From the NCBI GenBank assembly GCA_001777995.1, contig MFFV01000024.1:11809-25699 (forward strand): a stretch of 13,891 bases of DNA, written 5' to 3'. The translations under genes were made by a program, and so were the position numbers. Shown here piece by piece: positions 1 to 5,102 of the stretch. A model generated the notes under the pieces. That model was given only the letters and a program-made list of their open reading frames with translations. It made no database searches and had not been told where the DNA came from. Origin of the DNA: Candidatus Falkowbacteria bacterium RIFCSPLOWO2_02_FULL_45_15 (GTDB lineage Bacteria; Patescibacteriota; Patescibacteriia; Patescibacteriales; XYC2-FULL-47-12). Within the stretch, counting starts at the first letter, position 1. Each line of letters begins with the position of its first letter.

Positions 1-1
1 A

Positions 2-520
2 AACTTAATGGTTTTATCAAAGTTTGTTTTTATAATTATCGCTGTCGGCGGTTTATTTTTTTACTTTTTCCGCGAGCCGATATTAAGTAGAATTAATATT
101 GACGGCCGTCTGGAAAATAAATCCGTTGCCGAGCGGACGGAATATAACCAAGAAGCGCGGCAAATCATAAAGCGACATTGGCTGTTTGGCGCGGGGGTTA
201 AAAATTACGGGCTCGCGGTGTATAATGAAATTAATAATGATAAGCCGGCGTACGCGTATCAGCCGGCGCATAACGCGTTTTTGTTAGTCTGGGCGGAAAT
301 TGGGATATTAGGACTTATTAGTTTTATTGCTTTATTAGTTTATTGTTTTATTGTCAGTTGGCGGATGAAACCTGGGGGAGAGACAGCGGCTTTGCTGGTT
401 GCTTTGGCAGTAATGATGTGTTTTGATCATTGGGTTTGGAGTTTGGCGTTTGGGGGGATGATCATGTGGGTTGTGCTTGGGGTTGTTTATGCAGATAGAA
501 AAGTCGTTATTAAAAATTAA
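2..520 (+). CDS. O-antigen ligase/polymerase family membrane protein, C-terminal part (5' end outside window)
   Basis: The reading frame is open from the first bases, so the gene starts upstream and only its last ~172 residues are seen. These contain a membrane segment (about 20 residues from the first Met at base 8), a polar extracytoplasmic loop, then at least two more hydrophobic segments. The loop carries the Wzy_C pattern: an HWLFGAG stretch, then HNAFLLVWAEIGILGL about 40 residues later. In this family (WaaL ligases, Wzy polymerases, PglL-type oligosaccharyltransferases) the loop and its His take part in transfer of lipid-linked glycans outside the membrane. The exact acceptor or polymer cannot be told from this fragment. 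A PHP-domain gene follows after 11 nt, so the two are probably co-transcribed. A second member of the family, with a TPR tail, lies at 7990-10359. The family call is fairly secure; the specific function is not. Confidence 0.8.
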   Translation, partial: NLMVLSKFVFIIIAVGGLFFYFFREPILSRINIDGRLENKSVAERTEYNQEARQIIKRHWLFGAGVKNYGLAVYNEINNDKPAYAYQPAHNAFLLVWAEIGILGLISFIALLVYCFIVSWRMKPGGETAALLVALAVMMCFDHWVWSLAFGGMIMWVVLGVVYADRKVVIKN

Positions 521-531
521 AAATTATACCT

Positions 532-1392
532 ATGTTAATCGACCTCCAACTCCATTCCACCTGCTCGGACGGGTATTTGACGCCGAGCGAAGTGGCGAAA
601 ACCTGCCGCGAGCGCGGGGTAAAAGTAGCGAGCTTAACCGACCATAACACGGTCAGCGGGCAGGAAGAGTTCGCGCGCGCCTGCAAGGAATTAAAGATTA
701 AAGCCGTGCCCGGCATTGAGCTGTACGCGACGCTTGGGCATAAGCACCTGAACTTACTTTGGTATCACTTTGACGTCAATGACCCGGAGCTGCATAATTT
801 ATTGCGCGACTCGCAAAATCGGCGGCGGGCGGGCGTGCGGCGGGCGCTGGAGCGCTTAGTGAACAAGGGGTATTTATTAGACATTAACGCCCTGCTGGAC
901 AAACAAAACCATTATATTCCCATTAACCACGTGATAGACAGTTTTTACGCCCTGAATAAAAAAAGAGTTCAGCGGGAGTTGGGCAAAAAAAATATTTTAG
1001 AGACGGAAATCATCCGCAATTATTTCCGCAAAACGGAAAAGACCAAAATGCACGAAAGCTATCTTGACATTAAGCGCGTTTTAAAAATCAAGCGGCGGGT
1101 TGGCGGCCAACTAATCTTGGCTCATCCCTGCATGTTCAGCTGGATTAAAGAAAACACCATTCAGCAGCTGGCGCAGTCGGGCTTAAACGGGCTGGAAGTG
1201 CTTTCGCCGCACCATTCTTGGGAAGCGGTGAGTTATTTGCAGGCGCTCGCCGACCAATATAAATTAATTATGACCGGCGGCAGCGATTTCCATCGCTTTG
1301 AAGAGCAGCCGTGGTATAACATTAAAAGCGCCTGGGATTATTTTGAAATTGAAAGTAAATTACTTAAAGAGGTGGAAAAAATAATAAGTTGA
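532..1392 (+). CDS. PHP-domain metal-dependent phosphoesterase (YciV/TrpH-like)
   Basis: This 286-residue protein has the PHP motifs in order: DLQLHSTCSDG (residues 4-14), TDHN (36-39), PGIE with Glu63, LAHP with His198, and GGSDFH with Asp252 and His254. These are the metal ligands of the PHP fold. The closest known group is YciV/TrpH/RNase AM, which hydrolyses 3',5'-nucleoside bisphosphates and short 5' RNA ends. Length matches that family (~280-290). One oddity is that the usual first His of the DLHxH motif is Gln6, while His8 and Asp13 are kept. A middle region of about 80 residues (105-185), rich in Lys/Arg, is the usual insertion between the metal-binding halves. The ATG at 532 has no Shine-Dalgarno and begins 11 nt after the preceding gene. 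It ends in TGA just before an inverted repeat. The PHP family assignment is firm; the substrate is inferred. Confidence 0.88.
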   Translation: MLIDLQLHSTCSDGYLTPSEVAKTCRERGVKVASLTDHNTVSGQEEFARACKELKIKAVPGIELYATLGHKHLNLLWYHFDVNDPELHNLLRDSQNRRRAGVRRALERLVNKGYLLDINALLDKQNHYIPINHVIDSFYALNKKRVQRELGKKNILETEIIRNYFRKTEKTKMHESYLDIKRVLKIKRRVGGQLILAHPCMFSWIKENTIQQLAQSGLNGLEVLSPHHSWEAVSYLQALADQYKLIMTGGSDFHRFEEQPWYNIKSAWDYFEIESKLLKEVEKIIS

Positions 1393-1397
1393 GAGGT

Positions 1398-1479
1398 TGT
1401 CATTGCGAGCCGGAGCGTTAGCGAAGGCGCGGCAATCCCGAGATTGCTTCGTCGTCGCTGACTCCTCCTCGCAATGACA
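1398..1479. repeat. 82-bp palindromic intergenic repeat (REP/MITE-like)
   Basis: Perfect 12-bp terminal arms, TGTCATTGCGAG (1398-1409) and CTCGCAATGACA (1468-1479), enclose further pairing: AGCGA (1420-1424) with TCGCT (1455-1459), and GCAATC (1432-1437) with GATTGC (1442-1447), leaving a 4-nt apex. The whole element can fold as one long imperfect hairpin. From memory, elements with CATTGCGAG ends and GCAATC/GATTGC centres are widespread dispersed repeats in many bacterial genomes. It fills nearly the whole gap between the PHP gene and the methyltransferase, and would lie in any shared transcript. There is no T-tract, so it is not a typical intrinsic terminator. Confidence 0.85.
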
Positions 1480-1489
1480 TTAAAACATT

Positions 1490-2080
1490 ATGTCAGTTGA
1501 TGTAAACATCTACGACGCCCGTTTTTTTACCAATGCGGTTAAATTAGAAGCGCCATCGGCACGCGCCGTGGCGGATATTTTAAATAAACATTTTGCGCCG
1601 CGCTCGGTGATTGATGTCGGCTGCGGCTGCGGCGTTTATTTGGCGGAATTTAAAAAAAGGGGAGTGAAGATTTTAGGCTACGACGGCTCGCCGGCGGCGC
1701 TTAAGGCATCTTTAGTCGGCGCTAAAATTAAACTGCGTGATTTGTGCCGGCCGCTGCCGCTCAAGCAAAAATTTGATTTATGCTTATGCCTGGAGGTAGC
1801 GGAACACTTGCCGCTCGTGTCCGCTGACACTTTGATAAATACGCTGGTTAATTTAGCGCCGACTATCGTTTTTACCGCCGCCACTCCCGGGCAGGGTCCG
1901 CGTTCCATCGGCCACATTAACGAACAGCCGCATTCGTTTTGGGTCAAAAAATTTCAGGCCCAGCAATATAGTTTAGACAAAAAATTAACCGCTAAGATTA
2001 AGCGAGAGATGAAAGCAAGAAAGGTAATTTGGTGGATAGTGAAAAATTTAACGGTGTTTAAACATTCTCGCGGCTCTTGA
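1490..2080 (+). CDS. class I SAM-dependent methyltransferase
   Basis: This 196-residue protein has a Rossmann-type SAM site. Motif I is VIDVGCGCG (residues 40-48), the acidic end of strand 2 is Asp65 in LGYDGS, and motif IV is FDLCLCLEVAEHL (95-107). Downstream, GHINEQPHSFW (141-151) resembles the loop after strand 5 in type-11/12 methyltransferases that often act on glycans or small molecules. It is soluble, with no signal peptide or membrane segment. The substrate is not visible. An association with the upstream glycan-ligase gene is possible, but a palindromic repeat lies between. The start at 1490 lacks a Shine-Dalgarno and lies 10 nt past that repeat. Its TGA stop overlaps the -35 box of the next gene's promoter. 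Confidence 0.85.
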   Translation: MSVDVNIYDARFFTNAVKLEAPSARAVADILNKHFAPRSVIDVGCGCGVYLAEFKKRGVKILGYDGSPAALKASLVGAKIKLRDLCRPLPLKQKFDLCLCLEVAEHLPLVSADTLINTLVNLAPTIVFTAATPGQGPRSIGHINEQPHSFWVKKFQAQQYSLDKKLTAKIKREMKARKVIWWIVKNLTVFKHSRGS

Positions 2081-2105
2081 TTTTTTTAAAGCATTCCAAT
2101 ATAAT
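2077..2105 (+). promoter_or_regulatory. sigma-70-type promoter for the 102-aa hypothetical gene
   Basis: TTGATT (2077-2082), a 17-nt spacer, then a perfect TATAAT (2100-2105). Transcription would start near 2112, giving a leader of about 50 nt that ends in a clear Shine-Dalgarno. The -35 box overlaps the stop codon of the methyltransferase. Box match and spacing are good; activity is inferred. Confidence 0.65.
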
Positions 2106-2148
2106 ATCAGTATTCAGCAAAAATTGCAGCTGATAACAAAAAAATAAC

Positions 2149-2155
2149 GGGAGGT
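2149..2155 (+). promoter_or_regulatory. Shine-Dalgarno for the 102-aa gene
   Basis: GGGAGGT lies 6 nt before the ATG at 2162. It is the strongest ribosome-binding site in the window, where most genes have none, and it supports this small open frame being a real gene. Confidence 0.75.
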
Positions 2156-2161
2156 ATTACG

Positions 2162-2470
2162 ATGGTTGAAATCAACCCATCTTATAATCCTCCTGTTAAT
2201 AATGGAGGGTTAGTTAGTCCAGTTAAACGGCTTGAGCATCCCAGTGTTTCTTTCCGGTCGCCGTCAAAGGCCGTGATAACCGCGACCAAAGAAAAAGCAC
2301 CCCCTCCTAATCCTACCGATGAGACTCCTAACCCCATTCAGCGCCTTCAGAGTGTTGTTCCTTTTCAATCTCCCTCGGGTGCGGTAACAGCCAAGACCAA
2401 AATAGAGGTCAGAGATGGGCCGTCGGTAGACCATCCATCTTTAGGGTGGCACATAAATATTAAGGCTTGA
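2162..2470 (+). CDS. hypothetical 102-residue protein with an internal duplication
   Basis: I do not recognise this protein. It is small, rich in Pro, Ser, Lys and Val, and has no membrane segment, signal peptide or Cys. It contains two related halves. Residues 20-43 have the pattern P-V-K-R-L-E, F-R-S-P-S-K-A-V, then T-A-T-K. Residues 58-80 have P-I-Q-R-L-Q, F-Q-S-P-S-G-A-V, then T-A-K-T-K. Each half is preceded by an Asn/Pro-rich linker (5-14 and 47-58). It looks largely disordered with a twice-repeated short motif. Expression signals are convincing: a TTGATT-17-TATAAT promoter, a GGGAGG Shine-Dalgarno, and an intrinsic terminator directly after the TGA stop. It therefore appears to be a monocistronic unit. 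Function is unknown; a structural or binding role for the repeated motif is only a guess. Confidence 0.65.
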   Translation: MVEINPSYNPPVNNGGLVSPVKRLEHPSVSFRSPSKAVITATKEKAPPPNPTDETPNPIQRLQSVVPFQSPSGAVTAKTKIEVRDGPSVDHPSLGWHINIKA

Positions 2471-2475
2471 TCTTT

Positions 2476-2514
2476 AAACTGTCTGTTTGATTTTTTAACA
2501 GGCAGTTTTATTTT
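2476..2514 (+). terminator. intrinsic terminator after the 102-aa gene
   Basis: AAACTGTCTGTT (2476-2487) pairs with AACAGGCAGTTT (2497-2508) in a 12-bp stem with one G-U pair and a 9-nt loop. A T-rich run follows (to 2514). It starts 5 nt after the stop codon. Confidence 0.85.
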
Positions 2515-2597
2515 AAATTAAAAGTTTGACAAGAAGAGAAATTTATGATTGAATAAAGGTATTAGTTCATTACATAGTCAAAAAAAATATCAACTTT

Positions 2598-2602
2598 AGG
2601 AG
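2598..2602 (+). promoter_or_regulatory. Shine-Dalgarno for the 298-aa membrane protein
   Basis: AGGAG lies 7 nt before the ATG at 2610 and fixes that start. Upstream there is a TTGACA at 2526-2531, but only a poor -10 candidate (TGAATA, 2549-2554, 17-nt spacer), so the promoter is uncertain. Confidence 0.7.
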
Positions 2603-2609
2603 ATAAATC

Positions 2610-3506
2610 ATGGATGCTCAAACCAAAGAGTTATGGCGGAAAAGAAAGCGATACTCTCTGTATAAAGAGAGTGAGAAATTCTGCTTTGCTTTAGGATGGG
2701 TATGTCTGTTCGCGTTAATTTGCGGGGCGTTTGTTTTGCCTTTTGTAAAAGTACTTGCTTTTTATAACGCTAGACAGGTAGAAGTTGCCCAGATCAAGTT
2801 AATTTGGTTTATCGGGGCGACAACATTGCTTTCCATTATACTGTGGACTTTCTGGCTGGTATTGCGACAGAAAGCGAGAAATTGTCCCACTATTCTGCGC
2901 TGCCAGTTGCCCAAACAAGACTTTAAACCATCGCAATACGACGTTTGGCGCCGGCGCGGCAAAATTTTTGCTTTAGTGCCTGCTAGTGTTAAAATTTTTA
3001 AGCCGGATACATTCAGCAAATTTTCTAATGTTATCATGCTGGACACCAAAGCCGTCCAGGGCAAATCGTTTCCGCGCTTAGAATTTTATTACCCCAATTT
3101 TAAAGTGCGGATAGGATGCAAGGAAAAAATAATATTAGAGACGTTACAAATTATCTTTGCCAATCCGGCGAGGTTTCGAGCAGAGGTAAAAAAAGAATTA
3201 GAAATAAATTTACCGCAATATCTATCCCATTTGAATTTCAATAGGGGCAAACCGGTTTCCGGCAGGGAGGTGAGTAGTATTTGCCAGCATGCAGAGATAA
3301 TAGTAATGGGCGTATCATTAGTTATCCGTTATGCCAGTCGGCCGGATGTGCTCACGGCGGCGGAAAAAGGGTACAGCCGCAAACAGCCAAGCGCTACTGT
3401 TCAAGTTAAGCCAGACCCGCAGACGGCCATTCGTCGCGCTTTACAAATGATCCATTGGCGCCGGCGGTTGGCTATTGAAAAACGGTTGTCGGCGGAAGAA
3501 AGTTGA
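2610..3506 (+). CDS. hypothetical two-TM protein with a basic soluble domain
   Basis: I do not recognise this 298-residue protein. The N-terminus is short and highly charged (KRKR near residue 11). It is followed by two hydrophobic segments at about 24-50 and 64-86, joined by a short polar turn, so both ends should be cytoplasmic. The remaining ~210 residues are soluble and strongly basic, with RRRGK near 114, many Lys/Arg, and a C-terminal helix containing WRRRLAIEKR. No catalytic motif, nucleotide-binding loop or metal cluster is evident. The good Shine-Dalgarno, length and bracketing terminators support a real gene. Like the 102-residue gene upstream, it seems to be its own transcription unit, so a link between the two rests only on position. 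The basic face could bind nucleic acid or lipid head groups, but that is speculation. Confidence 0.7.
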   Translation: MDAQTKELWRKRKRYSLYKESEKFCFALGWVCLFALICGAFVLPFVKVLAFYNARQVEVAQIKLIWFIGATTLLSIILWTFWLVLRQKARNCPTILRCQLPKQDFKPSQYDVWRRRGKIFALVPASVKIFKPDTFSKFSNVIMLDTKAVQGKSFPRLEFYYPNFKVRIGCKEKIILETLQIIFANPARFRAEVKKELEINLPQYLSHLNFNRGKPVSGREVSSICQHAEIIVMGVSLVIRYASRPDVLTAAEKGYSRKQPSATVQVKPDPQTAIRRALQMIHWRRRLAIEKRLSAEES

Positions 3507-3526
3507 AAAAAAAGAAACAAAAAACT

Positions 3527-3563
3527 AAGCGGCTCTAAGTTCAAGAGCCGCTTTTTTCTTTTT
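3527..3563. terminator. bidirectional intrinsic terminator between convergent genes
   Basis: AAGCGGCTCT (3527-3536) and AGAGCCGCTT (3544-3553) form a perfect 10-bp, GC-rich stem with a 7-nt loop. A T-run follows on the + strand. An A-rich run precedes it (3506-3525), which gives U-rich RNA on the minus strand. It sits between the convergent 298-aa gene and the galT-like gene and can serve both. Confidence 0.9.
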
Positions 3564-3591
3564 GCCAAACGCCAGATCGGTGTAAAATTAC

Positions 3592-3618
3592 CTCCACACC
3601 AAAAATTTTGGCGTGGAG
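3592..3618 (-). terminator. hairpin just after the galT-like stop, possible weak terminator
   Basis: CTCCAC (3592-3597) pairs with GTGGAG (3613-3618). Pairing continues inward past one mismatch through CC/GG and A/T pairs, leaving a very tight loop. On the minus strand it begins 5 nt after the stop codon, but the following T content is poor. The bidirectional terminator at 3527-3563 is the stronger stop signal. Confidence 0.4.
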
Positions 3619-3623
3619 TTGAA

Positions 3624-4532
3624 TTATCGATAAAATTTGGCCGCCGCTTCCGGCGCGACCGAATTTATCACCAGCCCGCTTCCCAGCTCCACTCCCGCCC
3701 AGACGGAATCGCGCGGCTGGATTTTAATATAAAAATATTGGTTCGGATTAGAAATAACCTGATGCATAAAAAAGTTGTAGGACAAGTTCAGCCGGTGCAG
3801 TTTTTCGAGAATTTTTTTTAATATTTTCGCCAGGGATTTTAACTCGGTTGCCGTTAGCTCGGTGATGTTGTCAACCAGCCGCCGCGGAAAAATCCAAGCT
3901 TCGTAATGAAATGGCGATGCGTACGGGCAAAAGGCGGCCGTGAGCTTATCGGCGTAAATTTTACGCGGACTCTTAATTTCTTTAGCGATAATGTCGGCGT
4001 AAGCGTTGCGCCGGTGCTTGGCATGGTAATTAACGGCGGCCGTGATTTCTTCTTGCACGTCCGGCGGAATAATGTTAGTGGCAAAAACCTGCGAATGGGC
4101 GTGCGCGATGGAGGCGCCGGCGCGTGCGCCGTTGTTTTTAAAAATTAAAACATAATCCAGTCCCTTGATTTTGCTTAAAGCCGCCGTGCGCCGCTGGTAC
4201 ATCGTTAATACCGCTAAAATTTCGCTTTCGTTCAATTCTCCTAATTCCACGCCGTGCTTAGGGGTGTCAATAATTACTTCCTGCGCGCCGTAAGCTTTGC
4301 CGTTGGTTAGACTAACCGCCGGGTAATTATTAGGCAAAGATAAAGTTTGCCAATGGCCGTTATCTATTTTATCAATGATTTTTTTTGGTTTAACGGCGGC
4401 CGGGCAAAAAGGGCAGGGCGCGTTGCGGCGCACGACCGTTTCTTCGGAAATATCGCGCGGACGGCGGGAGCGGCTAGGAGTAATGATGACGTATTTGTTT
4501 AATAGATAGTCTTGGCGAAATTCGGAGTTCAT
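3624..4532 (-). CDS. galT: galactose-1-phosphate uridylyltransferase family protein
   Basis: This 302-residue protein has the GalT branch of the HIT fold duplicated over two domains. The N-terminal half carries a zinc-type CPFC (Cys40, Cys43), His93 in TPKHGVE, and the active-site HAHSQ (His144-Gln148). His146 fits the nucleophile that is uridylylated in the family, and Cys40, Cys43, His93 and His144 fit the structural zinc ligands. The C-terminal half has the HYEAWIFPRR pattern seen in GalT proteins. GalT exchanges UMP between UDP-glucose and galactose-1-phosphate in the cytoplasm. At 302 residues it is shorter than E. coli GalT (~350). Related ADP-sugar phosphorylases share these motifs, so the exact nucleotide is not settled. 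It is the only minus-strand gene here, is divergent from groESL, and has no Shine-Dalgarno. Confidence 0.85.
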   Translation of the reverse strand: MNSEFRQDYLLNKYVIITPSRSRRPRDISEETVVRRNAPCPFCPAAVKPKKIIDKIDNGHWQTLSLPNNYPAVSLTNGKAYGAQEVIIDTPKHGVELGELNESEILAVLTMYQRRTAALSKIKGLDYVLIFKNNGARAGASIAHAHSQVFATNIIPPDVQEEITAAVNYHAKHRRNAYADIIAKEIKSPRKIYADKLTAAFCPYASPFHYEAWIFPRRLVDNITELTATELKSLAKILKKILEKLHRLNLSYNFFMHQVISNPNQYFYIKIQPRDSVWAGVELGSGLVINSVAPEAAAKFYR

Positions 4533-4540
4533 ACTATTTT

Positions 4541-4589
4541 GTCATTCCCGCCGGAGTTTACCTCGTATTTATTGCGGGGCGGGAATGAC
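4541..4589. repeat. inverted repeat with 12-bp perfect arms
   Basis: GTCATTCCCGCC (4541-4552) and GGCGGGAATGAC (4578-4589) flank a 25-nt centre. Elements with GTCATTCCCGC ends are, from memory, a common dispersed palindrome type in bacteria. It lies 8 nt upstream of the galT-like start codon and would form a hairpin in that gene's leader. A partial echo (GAGTGACGGTTA) follows at 4601-4612. Confidence 0.8.
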
Positions 4590-4618
4590 GGTTAAATTTG
4601 GAGTGACGGTTAGATGTA

Positions 4619-4624
4619 ATTATA
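4619..4624 (-). promoter_or_regulatory. candidate -10 box for the galT-like gene
   Basis: The minus strand reads a perfect TATAAT here, giving a start near 4612 and a leader of about 80 nt that includes the 4541-4589 hairpin. No good -35 box is seen at the proper distance, so this is tentative. Confidence 0.35.
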
Positions 4625-4651
4625 CGCTTATTTTACCAAAATTATCACCTC

Positions 4652-4681
4652 TTGACAAATAATGGGCGTTCGCTCTACAAT
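4652..4681 (+). promoter_or_regulatory. sigma-70-type promoter of groESL
   Basis: A perfect TTGACA (4652-4657), an 18-nt spacer and TACAAT (4676-4681). The predicted transcript starts around 4688, about 11 nt before the CIRCE operator and 67 nt before the groES start codon. Confidence 0.8.
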
Positions 4682-4698
4682 ATAGGGACATAAAATAG

Positions 4699-4725
4699 TT
4701 AGCACTCTCCAGATTAAAGTGCTAA
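4699..4725 (+). promoter_or_regulatory. CIRCE operator (HrcA-binding site)
   Basis: TTAGCACTC (4699-4707), a 9-nt spacer (4708-4716), then AAGTGCTAA (4717-4725). The CIRCE consensus is TTAGCACTC-N9-GAGTGCTAA, so this matches 17 of 18 arm positions with the right spacing. HrcA binds CIRCE and represses chaperone operons until heat shock. The site lies just downstream of the predicted transcription start, as is usual. No hrcA gene is in the window. Confidence 0.92.
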
Positions 4726-4754
4726 AAAATTATTATTTACTAATTTTTAAGCTT

Positions 4755-5045
4755 ATGCAGATTAAACCACTCAACGACAAAGTTGTCGTTAAGGCCTCTT
4801 CCAAGGAGGAAAAAACCCGTTCCGGCATAGTATTGCCGGACACGGCGGATAAGGAACGGCCGGAGCAGGGAGAAGTGATCGCAGTCGGCCCGGGAAAGCT
4901 GCTGGATAACGGCAGTCGCGCGCCAATGAGCGTTAAGCCAGGCGATAAGGTTTTATTTAAAAAATACAGCCCGGATGAGTTTAAAATAGAGCAAGAGGAG
5001 TTTTTGGTTTTGAGCGAAGGGGAAATAATTGGAATCATAGAGTAA
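4755..5045 (+). CDS. groES: co-chaperonin GroES (Cpn10)
   Basis: From the ATG at 4755 the product is 96 residues, the normal size for GroES. It opens with MQIKPLNDKVVVK and contains the mobile-loop region EEKTRSGIVLPDTA, then EQGEVIAVGPGK, GDKVLFKKY and a C-terminal EEFLVLSEGEIIGIIE. GroES forms a heptameric lid on the GroEL ring and closes the folding chamber in the cytoplasm. A longer frame could begin at a GTG at 4719, but that codon lies inside the CIRCE right arm and would add 12 non-homologous residues, so 4755 is preferred. There is no Shine-Dalgarno. It is the first gene of an operon with groEL, controlled by the promoter at 4652-4681 and the CIRCE site. Confidence 0.95.
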   Translation: MQIKPLNDKVVVKASSKEEKTRSGIVLPDTADKERPEQGEVIAVGPGKLLDNGSRAPMSVKPGDKVLFKKYSPDEFKIEQEEFLVLSEGEIIGIIE

Positions 5046-5102
5046 ATTTTTAGAATTAAACAAAGCGAAATTAATAAATAAAACAAATTAACATTAAAAT
5101 CT

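Noticed and set aside
2526..2554. Promoter TTGACA plus TGAATA for the 298-aa gene
   Set aside because: The -35 box is perfect but the -10 box is poor at the right spacing, so it is not listed as a feature.
1390..3506. Alternative genetic code with UGA read as glycine
   Set aside because: TGA ends four genes at positions that fit family length or an adjoining terminator, and no in-frame TGA is needed inside any conserved gene.
4719..4754. Longer groES starting at GTG 4719
   Set aside because: The GTG is part of the CIRCE right arm, the extra 12 residues have no family match, and GroES proteins normally begin as at 4755.
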